Shown: positions 37,701 through 46,127 of the stretch, piece after piece | How the letters are laid out: every line of letters begins with the position of its first letter | Numbering within the stretch: position 1 is the first letter of the stretch | Source: Todiramphus chloris collaris | Taxonomy: Eukaryota; Chordata; Aves; Coraciiformes; Alcedinidae | NCBI GenBank assembly: GCA_025345505.1 | Contig: JANVCC010000071.1 | Location: 680,872 to 744,871 of the forward strand | Length of the DNA stretch: 64,000 bases | Direction: 5' to 3' | Made by a program: the position numbers and the translations under genes | Notes under the pieces: generated by a model | The model's database searches: none | What the model saw: only the letters and a program-made list of their open reading frames with translations | Told to the model about the DNA's origin: nothing

Positions 37701-38429
37701 ATAGACAGCTGAGCTGGCTCGAGGAGCGCTGTGGAGAACGGGGACCTGTCGGTGTTCCTCGAAGTCGGACCTCACAGCCTCACCCTCTGCACGGGGAGAG
37801 TTCACCCAGCACAGAGGCACAGGCTGTTCTGGGAGGGGAGCCTGGCTGTATGCAGGGCTTAGGGTGAAATGGTCCCTGACTGAAGCACCTGAGTTAATTA
37901 AGTACCATAAAAGGAGGGCTTGAGACCATTTTCAAATTGCATAGCCCTTTTGGGGTTTGGTTTTTTTCCTTAGAATTCTTTTTTCTATTATTATTATTTC
38001 CAGTGCCCAGATCTCAGACTGGGAAATTGAACATTCTGGTTTCCAGCAGCTTTTCTCCTGGCACGTGGCTCTACGCGTGCGTGTGCCTGTTCTCCGACGT
38101 GCACAGCCTCCTGCGCTCGCGCCAAGCGCTCGTTTGGTCCCCGATTTGCCTCTCTGATTAAAACTCCTTTCCTCTTATGTCGTTCCCCTTCTCTGTGATG
38201 CTGAAGTGCACTTTCTTGGGCTAAAGCACACCCTGAGACTCTGGCTTCCTTTCCAGCAGAGGAAGGGCCCCCGCTACAGACGGATCTCTCCTACTACTCC
38301 TATGAATATGACCCGGACCCCTACGCGTCGGAAGCCGACGTCTTCGAGGTTGTGGCAGATCTGACGACGGCCAGCACGTTAAAAGAGGTGGACAAGATCC
38401 AGGAAGTAGTGACCACAGTAGAATGGTGA
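176..38429 (+). CDS. CPAMD8: CPAMD8, complement C3/PZP-like alpha-2-macroglobulin domain protein 8 (5' partial)
   Basis: A secreted thioester protein of the alpha-2-macroglobulin/C3 family; in humans loss of CPAMD8 causes anterior segment dysgenesis of the eye, and mouse and rat lack the gene. Thirty-six coding exons join in phase: 176-230, 368-481, 636-720, 977-1085, 1550-1777, 1949-2119, 2499-2627, 4583-4772, 5981-6153, 6261-6410, 6492-6653, 8119-8261, 9071-9136, 12509-12737, 13351-13504, 13976-14118, 14608-14659, 15353-15651, 16067-16292, 16850-17026, 18908-18989, 20521-20677, 20810-20884, 22784-22949, 23374-23460, 23623-23759, 24137-24292, 24656-24718, 25079-25317, 27503-27590, 31403-31477, 32192-32297, 32387-32497, 33168-33380, 33784-33858, 38257-38425. 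They encode about 1,684 residues; human CPAMD8 is about 1,885. The identity rests on the A2M-type sequence, the GCGEQ thioester motif, a C-terminal Kazal domain and the SIN3B/F2RL3 neighbours. The signal peptide and MG1 are upstream of the window. All introns are GT-AG. The stop is a TGA split by the last intron, or TGA at 38427-38429 if that intron is retained. Confidence 0.96.
2628..4582 (+). other. CPAMD8 intron 7
   Basis: A 1.95-kb intron with the (C)18(T)10 tract. No ORF with splice flanks and no repeat I recognise elsewhere in it. Confidence 0.8.
3155..3182 (+). repeat. (C)18(T)10 homopolymer tract
   Basis: Eighteen C followed directly by ten T in CPAMD8 intron 7. Likely polymorphic or prone to assembly error. 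Confidence 0.95.
5365..5540 (+). mobile_element. CR1 LINE 3' fragment (sense) in CPAMD8 intron 8
   Basis: Contains the CR1 3'-end pattern: ggttgcccagagg, tttgaggtcaggttggatgg, then cctaaagattccttccaacc and cattct. It is 5' truncated and diverged. Confidence 0.75.
6492..9136 (+). other. CPAMD8: CPAMD8 exons 11-13: bait-like/processing segment within MG6
   Basis: Residues 469-591 or so. In alpha-2-macroglobulin this segment holds the protease bait; in C3 it holds the anaphylatoxin and processing site. Here the exon at 6492-6653 encodes five consecutive Arg (bases 6582-6596, residues 499-503) between a Trp-rich stretch and WHWDITKD. The exon at 8119-8261 encodes [13 protein letters not shown]. 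The exon at 9071-9136 carries KRKR (bases 9081-9092) just before the strongly conserved FFPETWIW motif that resumes MG6. There is no six-Cys anaphylatoxin pattern. Proteolytic maturation at the Arg run is an inference from the motif. Confidence 0.88.
6654..8118 (+). other. CPAMD8 intron 11
   Basis: A 1.46-kb intron, pyrimidine-rich near 7,240-7,460. Open frames at 7286-7597 lack splice signals and homology. Nothing else seen. Confidence 0.75.
9137..12508 (+). other. CPAMD8 intron 13
   Basis: A 3.4-kb intron. It holds the antisense CR1 fragment at 11986-12310; the rest is AT-rich single-copy-looking sequence with no supported gene. Confidence 0.75.
11986..12310 (-). mobile_element. CR1 LINE 3' fragment (antisense) in CPAMD8 intron 13
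   Basis: Begins with agaatcatggaatggtttgg and runs through tccctgggcagcctgttcca and the cacctcgtcctgtcactac stretch, the reverse complement of the CR1 3' end. It is one of the longer copies in the window and lies about 200 bp before the next CPAMD8 exon. Confidence 0.85.
12509..14659 (+). other. CPAMD8: CPAMD8 exons 14-17: MG7 and first half of the CUB domain
   Basis: The exon at 12509-12737 has the family's [16 protein letters not shown] segment, then GLGIASP and the [16 protein letters not shown] stretch, which closely follow alpha-2-macroglobulin. The exons at 13351-13504 and 13976-14118 carry the MG7 beta-strands and several Cys. The short 52-nt exon at 14608-14659 ends with [17 protein letters not shown], equivalent to the alpha-2-macroglobulin VEPEGLEKE...LLCPSG strand that begins the CUB domain. 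The FAMeT-type insertion follows directly. Confidence 0.9.
15353..16292 (+). other. CPAMD8: CPAMD8 exons 18-19: FAMeT (Methyltransf_FA-like) domain nested in CUB
   Basis: Residues of about 800-925. The segment carries the pattern of the farnesoic-acid-O-methyltransferase-like beta domain (Pfam Methyltransf_FA): [18 protein letters not shown], then [14 protein letters not shown], then [16 protein letters not shown] and finally [17 protein letters not shown]. The name is historical; no methyltransferase active site is implied and the domain is usually seen as a binding module. It sits where alpha-2-macroglobulin has only a short loop, between the first CUB strand and the [18 protein letters not shown] strand that leads into the thioester domain. 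As I recall, CPAMD8 entries carry this domain annotation, so it is probably ancestral to the gene. Confidence 0.82.
16906..16920 (+). other. Thioester motif Gly-Cys-Gly-Glu-Gln
   Basis: Codons GGA TGT GGG GAG CAG (residues 979-983) give the intact GCGEQ motif, in which the Cys and Gln side chains form the internal thioester of C3, C4 and alpha-2-macroglobulin. All key residues are present, so the protein should be able to couple covalently to targets. Confidence 0.96.
17027..18907 (+). other. CPAMD8 intron 20
   Basis: A 1.9-kb AT-rich intron after the thioester exon. Nothing recognised. Confidence 0.75.
18990..20520 (+). other. CPAMD8 intron 21
   Basis: A 1.5-kb intron. Nothing recognised besides short A/T runs. 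Confidence 0.75.
20663..20728 (+). repeat. Short tandem duplication across the exon 22 donor of CPAMD8
   Basis: Two copies of about 32-33 bp. Both open with AATAAGGACATTCAG and close with AGACTCAAA. Copy 1 contains the exon end and the working GTAAAT donor; copy 2, in the intron, has TCAGTA at that place. Confidence 0.85.
20885..22783 (+). other. CPAMD8 intron 23
   Basis: A 1.9-kb intron with an A/T-rich simple stretch near 22,009-22,034. No gene or transposon recognised. Confidence 0.75.
25318..27502 (+). other. CPAMD8 intron 29
   Basis: A 2.2-kb intron. Overlapping ORFs of about 100 codons at 26,291-26,930 on both strands look like chance frames in GC-richer sequence. Confidence 0.7.
27591..31402 (+). 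other. CPAMD8 intron 30
   Basis: A 3.8-kb intron splitting the receptor-binding domain. No recognised repeat or gene; it ends in a T/C-rich tract with the CCCCCCAG acceptor. Confidence 0.75.
33168..33380 (+). other. CPAMD8: CPAMD8 exon 34: Kazal-type domain
   Basis: Residues of about 1,533-1,603. The Cys pattern CxCxxxC-x7-C-GSDGxxYxNYC-x6-C...C (bases 33233-33373) with the [14 protein letters not shown] core is a follistatin/agrin-style Kazal module, the family of serine-protease inhibitors. A Kazal domain appended after an alpha-2-macroglobulin core is characteristic of CPAMD8. An additional Cys pair (CNNVFGC) lies just before it and may form its own disulfide. Whether this module inhibits a protease cannot be told from sequence. 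Confidence 0.92.
33784..38429 (+). other. CPAMD8: CPAMD8 exons 35-36: C-terminal tail and stop
   Basis: The exon at 33784-33858 encodes a polar, low-complexity linker of 25 residues. The last coding exon begins after a 4.4-kb intron at 38257 (or 38260, a CAGCAG tandem acceptor) and encodes an acidic, Tyr-rich segment (bases 38292-38324) followed by [12 protein letters not shown] and an amphipathic-looking [14 protein letters not shown] end. At 38426 a GTGAGC donor splits the stop: TG joins A of a possible 3' UTR exon starting at 38747. Without splicing the reading is Trp then TGA (38427-38429). The tail is the least conserved part, so confidence in these two exons is lower. Confidence 0.75.
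33859..38256 (+). other. CPAMD8 last coding intron
   Basis: A 4.4-kb intron between the linker exon and the final coding exon, both phase 1. Extra small tail exons could hide here; I could not support any. Confidence 0.65.
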
Positions 38430-38746
38430 GCTGGAGAGAGGGGGCTCATAAATCTGGGTTGAAAGTCAACGTATAATGTACTAACTCGTGTGTTGAGGCA
38501 AATGTATTCAGTCCCTCTGAAGGGGCAATCTTACCCCTGACTTGCTTAGCCTCTTCAGACAGGAATTGCCAGGAGCGAGGTCTTGCTGCTAGAGCAGCGT
38601 ACAAAACAAGTCTGAAAAGAGCTGTCTCCATCCCTAGCAGAATAAAAAGGGACCTGTTAAGTTTTCCTCTGCCCAGCCCCAGCGCTGTTTCACAAAGGTG
38701 TGTGATGGGAAAGTGACTTGTCTTCATTACGTTCTCTTTTCCACAG

Positions 38747-39210
38747 AAATCTATAATTTAAACAAAGAGAAGAGGCTCGGAATCAACTCCTGTATGAGTT
38801 TGTTCCTACAGACGACCTGCTGCAGAACAGAAACTGAACGATGACTACTTCCTGATGCACTCAGAACTGTAGGCTTTGCTGCCCCGCGGGGGGGATCTGG
38901 AGCGCTAAGGGGGACGCTCGGCGTTATTTTTCTGTCCATTTTCCTGCCTTTTGTGCATCCTCTTTGGAGTACTTCCAAGGATGGGAGACCAATGTGCTGT
39001 GCCCTCTAGGTGAGAAAAATAGGGGCTGGAATTCAAACCTATAGACTGTTTCGAAGTGTTTTCTTTACTATCAGGATACTGCAAATGCCATTTCCTAGCT
39101 ACATTTAGAAGCTAAGTCCAGGCCTTGTGCTTAGCTGAACTGCTGTTTGAGGAAAGATGGCTGAGAAGTTTTTCTCTCAAGTGATAATAATAAAAATCAG
39201 TGTGTTTTGC
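38747..39210 (+). other. CPAMD8: Probable CPAMD8 3' UTR exon
   Basis: A good acceptor (pyrimidine-rich run ending CCACAG at 38741-38746) precedes this stretch, and its first base A would complete TGA with the TG at 38424-38425. AATAAA follows at 39189-39194. Inferred from splice and poly(A) signals only; the alternative is that transcription ends after 38429 in the unspliced form. Confidence 0.5.
39189..39194 (+). terminator. Candidate CPAMD8 poly(A) signal
   Basis: Canonical AATAAA about 440 bases into the putative last exon and 760 bases after the stop. A second AATAAA at 39542-39547 is an alternative. Confidence 0.5.
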
Positions 39211-39599
39211 TAATTATAACCTAGCAAGAGGCTAATCATCTTCCCCAGCCCATAACTCTACTGCACCCACGACACTGTCCCACAAAAGAAAACCTTCCTC
39301 CAGTGGTTCCATGTTCAGGGAAGTTGTTGGGATGGATGTTTTACAAGAGAAAACTGAAATCCCTGTCAGGGCTGAAAGGTTTGAATGTCCACCACAGGGC
39401 TGCTGGCTTCCAGTGGGGACTTTGCCAGCCATAGCAGTGACAAGGATTAGGTGGGTGAGTCCTCTTCATGTTGCACTACGTGCTGATAAGGGCTGCTTGC
39501 AGCCTTCTCAGCCCCTTTCCTCCTTGTAACCCTGGCGTGACAATAAAGCTGACCTTTGTGTGCCTTGGCAGAGCCCTTTCAAATGCTTGCCTGGCTTCA

Positions 39600-42500
39600 C
39601 CCATCACTTTGATTCTGCTCCCACTGGGATCCCCAGACAGTGGCTGTTCTGGATCTGGTCATCAATGCCTGGGCCTGGGGTCTGCTGGCCAGTACAAATC
39701 TCTGGTGTCAGAGGCTGGGCTCCCTTAGATTGACCTGCCCCAAGCAATGTGGTAAAACTAAAAACAAAAGCTTTGTGTTTCCACAAGTGCAGGAGCCAAG
39801 ATTTTTTTGGTTTCCCTTCCTGCCTGGAGCAGCATTGTTCTCTTTGGAGGGGTTAGATGCAATTGCCTGTTGCAAAATAGCGTCAATATTTTATCTTCCC
39901 ACTTCTATTGTTACCAGGACCCAGAGTGGGGTGGAAACTCCTTTTGAGGGTGTTTATTGGTGAATGGAAACAGGAAAAAGCCCAGCTCCATTCATTCTCA
40001 GGGCTTGTTTACACAGGAACCATGACAGGAATATATCCCAGTATAGACATTCCATTCCAGAATAAAGGCAATTCTCCCCCAGAAAAGTGTCCACATGGGG
40101 ACAAAACAGGAGGTATCCCAGAAGCTGGGCATATGTAGTTTCCAGTCCTTTTTGTCTGGGGCCAGATATTTGCAGAATGTAGTTGACATGATGAAGGTCT
40201 GGGTCTTGAAGTTCCCAGAAATTTCAGAACTGCTTTGTTGGCTCGTTTCCAAGCCTTCCTTCATGGCTGCTCTCAGCTTTCCTCCCAGGATCTGGCCGTG
40301 GCTGCTGCCCGTATGTACCAACTGCCGCTCAGCAGCGGGTTTTGCCACGTCTCTTCGGTGTGCACAAACAGACCGTGTCCTCGCTGCGTCCGCGCGGCAC
40401 AGCGGAAGCGCTGGCGGCTGCATTCCTGGCTGGCAGGTAAAGAAATGCCTTTAAACTAAATTCCAGCTCCTGAAAGGCAACTGGCCTGGCAGACACTGCC
40501 TATTGTGTACACACAGGACTTGAGTCAATATTTATCCCCTGGGTAAATAGCAGACCTAGTGTGAGCTACAACAAGAGTTGGTGGGTTGTCTCTGGGGTTT
40601 TTTTCTTTTCTAAATATCCAAGCTGCATAATACAAACCCTGCTGTTCACTGGTTCCAGCCTCAGCTGTTCAGTGCTTTGAGTCTGGGAGGATGAGACCTT
40701 TAGTCACCCTGATGAGGTCTGTGGGACCAGCTTCCCACAGAAGGTGGCACCTATGTTTTGGATTCTTCATCATCCTGGCCCTTTCTAGCTTTCATTTCCT
40801 TGTCTCATCCATTGTATGCTTGTGGATAGATATTTGAAGTCATGTGATGTTGCTTGGTCCTCTTGTAGACCCTTGGGCAGTCAGTGTCGCCAGGGGAGAC
40901 AAGGAGATGAAGGTAGGGCCTTGCTCTGTGAGGTCTCTCTGTGCCAGACCTTGCCCGTTTGAGGCAGAGGAGCCTTGCTTCTGTTTCAGAACTGGAAGAA
41001 AAGCCAGAGAGACCTGGGCCCTCAGAAGGGAAAGGCAGAGCAGCCTGAACACCCTTAAACAGAGACAGAACAGGACAGTGTGTGTGAGGTACCATGCCAG
41101 GGTTTCTGGGGCCTGACTTCCTCTTCTTTATCAGCTTTCAGCACTTTCAGGGAAAGCACTAGTTCATCTGTCTTGGTAGCCTCTGCCTCTCCCTAGCCTT
41201 ACCACACCAGATTAGCTCCTTTCTGTAGTTAAAAAGAAGTCATTTTATTTAAGGAATTGAATAAAAGAACCTGCAATTAGATTGCCTTTCCTCACCCATC
41301 ACAGGAGTAAAGGAGCAGGTCTCTGCCCCCTTCTCCACCCCAGCTGATAGTCCATAGCTTTCCCCTGGCCCAGAGTAGTTGTTCCTGTTTCTTGTAATCA
41401 TCATCAATTCTTCCCTAGGAAAGAAAGTTTCCTAGATTACTTTTCCTCCCTTCTTCAAAACCCTCCTTGGAATCCTGACACGCTTTAGGAGTAGGTCCAT
41501 GGGAACCACTGGACACAGCACGGCCCCAGCAGACTCACTGTTAGCCACAGGTTCTGGCCCCTTCTGACTTAGCAGCCTTATCAGCTTATCAGCCACCCCA
41601 TCCCTGAGGAACAGGGGCATCTCCGCACTGAGAGCTCGGGCTCCAGCTTTCTGCACACCAGCCACTGATAGTTTGGAGAGAAGATCAAGTATGTTACTGA
41701 CTAGCTGCAGTTATCAGTGATTTTTGCTTGCAAGCCTTTCAATGAAATTAATATTTATATATTTGTAAGTGTACATTATGCAGAGTAATCATTACCGTGG
41801 TATTTATTTTAAAGCAATAGTTCCCTTCTTTCTCGCCCAAGTGTTTTGGTCTTGCCTCTTTCCCTCCTCCTTAATCAGCCTCACTAGGAAACAAATACCA
41901 GAAGAACTTTCAGCTTGCTTGAAGATCATCATCGAAACAACAGCGCTTGCTTTGCGGCAGTGGCTGTTGGCGCTTAATCCACGATAACCTGGTTTTCCAT
42001 TGCTGGGACCAGACCATCTGTTTGGAAAGCCTCAGCTTGCTTGTTGGGTTTTTGCTCGGTTGGCTTTTTTGGTACTCACTGTTTGTGACCGAGGGGCAGC
42101 ACCAGGCTCTGCCAGGTCTCCTGCACCCCGGAGCTGGCGCGTCTCTGCGCGTGCGGCACCGTGCCCGGAGGACACGGGCTCTGGGTTTCCACCTGCCTTT
42201 TGCCCCCGCACGTACGTGCACGTGCAAATAGTTCTATGGTTGGTTGGTTGGGGTTTTTTTCTTTGGTTCTCACAAATCTTAGCGAGTCTGAGTCCAGTAA
42301 AGGGTTTGGTTTAGATTCTGATAAATATTTTATTAAAAACTGATTTCAAGACAATCTTGTCTGCCTCTTCTTACTCGCGCTGTAGGCTCTTAAGCTTGGT
42401 CACAGGTTTAGGGTGAGGACAGAAGCATTCTCTGTACCAGCAAAGCTAAAGAGTTCAGGAGCTCTAAGGAGGTTTATTGCTCATTTTCTACCTCGCTGCT

Positions 42501-43200
42501 TACTGGGGTCTGCTCTTGTCGCACCCGAGGGACGAGCTGGCTCCGTGCTCTCCAGCTTGCAACAAGCCTGGTGACCTGTTTGATAAGAGACAGCTCTGGG
42601 TTGTGTGGAATGATAGACAAAAGAAGGATGGAGTTCTAGAGCACGGGTTTCCCAATTCCTTCTTTAATATTTCCCTTCAACAAACATATTTTAAGAAACA
42701 GAACTGCATGAATACAATCCCTGCCCCAATGGAATAATTGATGCCGGGGTCATTTGCAAAAACAGGGATTAGGGAACGGGATTTTGCACTCGTTGCCAGC
42801 AAGGGGCTGGCATCGCTGCCGTGTTCTTGCTCATCGAGCCAAGAGCGTTATTTCCTAAAAAAGCCAGTGCTCTACCTTTTCTCGCCAGACTCTCAGGTCA
42901 GGACACTTTTGCATAGGTACTTTCTAGTACTTTTGAACAAATGTTTAGAAATTTGGGGTTGTAAGTGCCTGTTCTTTTTCCAGTTTTAGGTGAAGGGAGC
43001 GTGCGTCTCAGGACAGCAAGCAAGGCAGCAGCAGGAAAGGCAGGAGAGTGCAGATAGCAGTCGGCGAGCGCGCCGCGCCAGGAAAGCCAGGCCTAGGGCT
43101 GGGGGTAAGAGCAGCCCTGGCGCTCCGGGGCCAGAGCAGGAGTTGTGCGCGGTGTCCCAGGGACAGATCCGTCCGTGTTCAGCGCTCCCCGCCCCCTCGG
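39600..43200. other. Intergenic space between convergent CPAMD8 and F2RL3
   Basis: About 3.6 kb between the two 3' ends. ORFs of up to 141 codons lack splice context or family motifs. No tRNA, CR1 or other element recognised. Confidence 0.6.
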
Positions 43201-43235
43201 GACTCCATGCCTCTCAAGGAATCCTGGGTCCCAGG

Positions 43236-43241
43236 TTTATT
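43236..43241 (-). terminator. Candidate F2RL3 poly(A) signal
   Basis: TTTATT on the + strand reads AATAAA on the minus strand, 153 bases downstream of the F2RL3 stop codon. This would give a short 3' UTR. Confidence 0.45.
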
Positions 43242-43393
43242 CAGTCTTAGCTTTGTAGACAGGAGACAGGATTTGACTCCTGGAAAATCCTACTCACTGC
43301 TCTGGGTGAAACTTGTGGAATCCTGGTGTTGTCTCCGTCTCATCCCCCCGGTGTGTCGGGAGTGCCTCGGGAGCAGGGAGCTGGTGTGGAGGC

Positions 43394-45182
43394 TTACACC
43401 AGGGAGTCCTTGGAACTTTTTTGAGGGAGCGTTTCCTTGGAAGTTTTTAAGGATGTGGTGTTTTGTTTTCTTTGACTGAAAAATCTCCTCCTCACCTTAT
43501 CTCGGAAGTCTTCGGAAACATAGTAATAGACAAAGGGATCGGCGCAGCTGTTGAAGGTGCTGATGGCCAGGCTGACCATGTAGCTGATGTACAGGCTGCC
43601 GTACACCTTGCAGTTGTAGCTGGAGTAGTGAACGAGGAGGAGAACGTTGCTGGGCGCGTAGAAGGCCACCAGTGTGAAGAGCACGAGCGCCGTGAGCTTC
43701 ACGGAGTAGGAGTAGCGCTTCCCGCTGCCCAGCAGCACTCGCAGCACCGAGCAGTAGCTGAACAGCATCACCGCCAGCGGGGCGAGGAAGGCACAGGCGA
43801 TCAGGCAGACGAAGTAGTAGAAGTAATACCCGTCATCCTCGTGCCTGGGGAGGACGTCGTGGCAGAGCGTGGTGCCTGCCCCATAGAGGGGGTAGGACTG
43901 CTGCTGCAGGGCCAGGGGCAGGGTGAGCACGGCTGCGCAGAGCCAGGCGGCAGCGCAGGTGCAGGCGGCGAAGGCGGGGGTGCGGAAAGAACGGGAGAAG
44001 AAAGGATGAGCCACGGCCAGGTACCGGTCGACGCTGATGCAGGTGAGCAGCAGGACTGAGCAGTACATGTTCCCGTAGAAGAAAGCCGTGGTGAGCCGGC
44101 ACAGACCTTCCCCGAACAGCCAGTTGTTCCCCAGGAAATAGTAGAAAATCTTGAAGGGCAGCGCCGAGATGAGCAGCAGGTCTGCGGCAGCCAAGTTCAT
44201 CAGGAAGATGGTGGAGGTCAGCTTCTCAGCCCTGGTGGCCAGGACCCAGAGGGCCAGCCCATTTGAAGGCAGTCCCACCAGGAAGACGAGGGTGTAGAGG
44301 CAGGGGATGAGCCGCACGGTGACCGCGCTGCCCAGCTGAGCGCGCGTGGCCTCGTGTAGCAGCAGGTAGGTGACGTTGTTTACGGTTGCCTTTTCCCCAG
44401 GGATGGCTCGGGGACACGGCGTGGCCTCGGGTGTCGTGGTCACCTGCTCGTTGGTGCTGTTCTGAGAGTAATCTGTCAATAAAGACAGTCTGTTACCGGC
44501 TGGTGGGGCACTTCCCATGGGGCTTCGCAGAGCACGTGCCACGCGGAAGGCAACCCCAAAGCCTGGGGGCCCTTGACAGTCCCTAGAAATGGAGTGTTGT
44601 GTAAAATGCTGGCGTGTGAGGTGAGCAGGACAAGGCGGGCAGGGGTGCCCCTCGTCAACCTCACTGAAAATTTACACCATTCCTCTGCCGTGGGCTTTCC
44701 CCCAGCTCACAAACAGTTGTACAACAGTGCTCAGCAGCAGGCCTGGGAAACCAGAGAGCCACTCCCCTGCCCAGCTTTCAGCAGAATCCCAAGATCTGGG
44801 GCTGCTCCAGGGTAAAGTCGTGGCCGTGGAAGTCGAAATTTTAGCTAAAGGTTTTGGTTTCGAGTGCTCTCTGTGTTACTCCTCCTCTGAAGTTTCTCTT
44901 CCCAATTTCCCCCACCCCAGTTTCACTCCCTTGTCACCTTCTCCCACCTCCCCCCCAGCACGCCCGACTCTCGGGTGGAGCGCGCTCTGGTGCGGTGCCT
45001 TCAGAACGATGAGGCTTTCAGGGGTCCTACAAACACAGCGAGCGGCAGCACTGGCAGAGCAGCCCCTTTTCCCCCAGAGCCCCCCACTCACCGTCGTAGT
45101 CGGGCGAGGCCAGGCAGAGTCCCCAGAAGGTGCAGCACAGCAGGAGCCTGCGTGCCACCCGTCCGCTGCCGCGGGGCTCCAT
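43394..45182 (-). CDS. F2RL3: F2RL3, protease-activated receptor 4 (thrombin receptor-like GPCR)
   Basis: A seven-transmembrane G-protein-coupled receptor switched on when thrombin or a related protease cuts its N-terminus and exposes a tethered ligand; in mammals it acts on platelets. Two exons: complement(45092..45182) encodes a signal peptide with a basic n-region, a Leu/Cys-rich core and a cleavage site near LAS, and complement(43394..44472) encodes the rest. Together they give 389 residues; human PAR4 has 385. Visible features are the ligand region PCPR|AIPGEK (cut after Arg52), TM2 NLAAAD, DRY at 169-171, the PAR hallmark CHDVL in ECL2 (224-228), and DPFVYY in TM7 (342-347). The start ATG at 45182 has G at -3 and +4. 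The reading frame stays open upstream to 45473, but those Met codons would bury the signal peptide. The two-exon structure and position next to CPAMD8 and SIN3B support F2RL3 over F2R or F2RL1/2. Confidence 0.95.
44473..45091 (-). other. F2RL3 intron
   Basis: A 619-bp phase-1 intron, with donor GTGAGT (RC of 45086-45091) and acceptor TTTATTGACAG (RC ending at 44473). A phase-1 intron between the signal-peptide exon and the main exon is typical of PAR genes. No other feature is seen in it. Confidence 0.9.
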
Positions 45183-45480
45183 CCCGGGCAGGCTCCGGCC
45201 GCGCTCTGCTCGGCGCCGGGTGGGAAAGGCAGGCCCAGGGCCGCTGCTTACGCGTTTCCTTCTGCTGGCCCTTAACGCACGGAAGCACCAGGCTGATCCC
45301 ATGGGGATGAGGTGCGTGGGGGCTGTCCCGGCACGCACGGGGACGCGTTGCCCCGGCACAGACTCGGCTCCAGTGTCAGATGCAGGACAGGGAGGGGCGC
45401 GTGCGTCCCGATCCACAGTCTGTTGGGGCTGTGCTTTGTCATCAGAGTTAAGACGATGGCTCCAGTGACTCATTTGTGCC
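45183..45480 (-). promoter_or_regulatory. CpG-rich 5' flank/putative promoter of F2RL3
   Basis: The 300 bases upstream of the F2RL3 start codon are GC-rich with many CpG, as is the coding exon downstream, and no clear TATA box is visible near the start. It is assigned as promoter/5' UTR by position alone; the transcription start cannot be placed from sequence. Confidence 0.35.
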
Positions 45481-46006
45481 TCTTTCCTGCTCCAGAATGT
45501 TCCTGGAAATAGCAGCTGTGGTCATCTTTGATGCAGTTTGAATTTGGTTTAGAGTGTAAACTGAACTCCTGAACTCCTGCGTCAAGTGCCCTCCCACGCA
45601 GGAGACCGGAGTGGTTCTCTGCGTGAGATTCGAGGTCTCCCCTCACACCCTGGTTGACAATGCTTTTCTGGTAGTGCAACCCGGGAGGATTTCATCCCCT
45701 CACAGAAACACAAATGAAGTGCAGGAGAGCTGCAGATCTGGAGAAACCTCCCCGGGGCCGACACGGGGCTCCTGCAGCCTCCTGCTGTGGCAACTGCAGG
45801 CTTTTGGTGCCTGCCTTGCAGCCCTCGGACCAGGCCGGGCCTCTCAGAGTTCTCCTGTTTCTCTGTTTCTGCTCCCTCCTTAAACAGGGGCCAAAGCTCC
45901 TGCACCTTCCTTCTTCATCTGACTGCAGAAGTTGGCCAAAAGTCCTGTGGGTCAGAGCTGTTTGCCTTTGAAAGCACCAGTGCTGGCACCAGCCGTCACG
46001 CACAGA

Positions 46007-46127
46007 TGATAAGCGGCGCGGTCCCACCATCCTTCCGCTGATAAACCGCCCGCCCCGGGAGGGCAGCTCCTCCAGCAGGAAAGGGGCCTGGCAAGGGCGC
46101 TCAGGAAGCCTGCTCCTGGGTAGATAA
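46007..46127. promoter_or_regulatory. Cluster of GATA and ETS motifs upstream of F2RL3
   Basis: Three WGATAR motifs lie at 46007-46012 (TGATAA, overlapping an E-box CAGATG at 46003-46008), 46039-46044 (TGATAA) and 46122-46127 (AGATAA). ETS cores occur as CTTCCG at 46032-46037 and AGGAAG at 46103-46108. The cluster is 0.8-0.95 kb upstream of the F2RL3 ATG. GATA1 with ETS factors (FLI1, ERG) is the usual combination at platelet/thrombocyte genes. Function is inferred from motif density only. Confidence 0.35.

Noticed and set aside
39998..40454. 141-codon minus and 119-codon plus ORFs between CPAMD8 and F2RL3
   Set aside because: Opposite-strand overlapping frames without domains or splice context; most likely non-coding.
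43463..44059. 198-codon + strand frame antisense to F2RL3
   Set aside because: It is a shadow of the GC-rich F2RL3 coding exon; composition is Val/Glu/Ala-biased with no domain.
43833..44417. Other minus-strand frames inside F2RL3 (89 and 63 codons)
   Set aside because: Out-of-frame shadows of the receptor exon.
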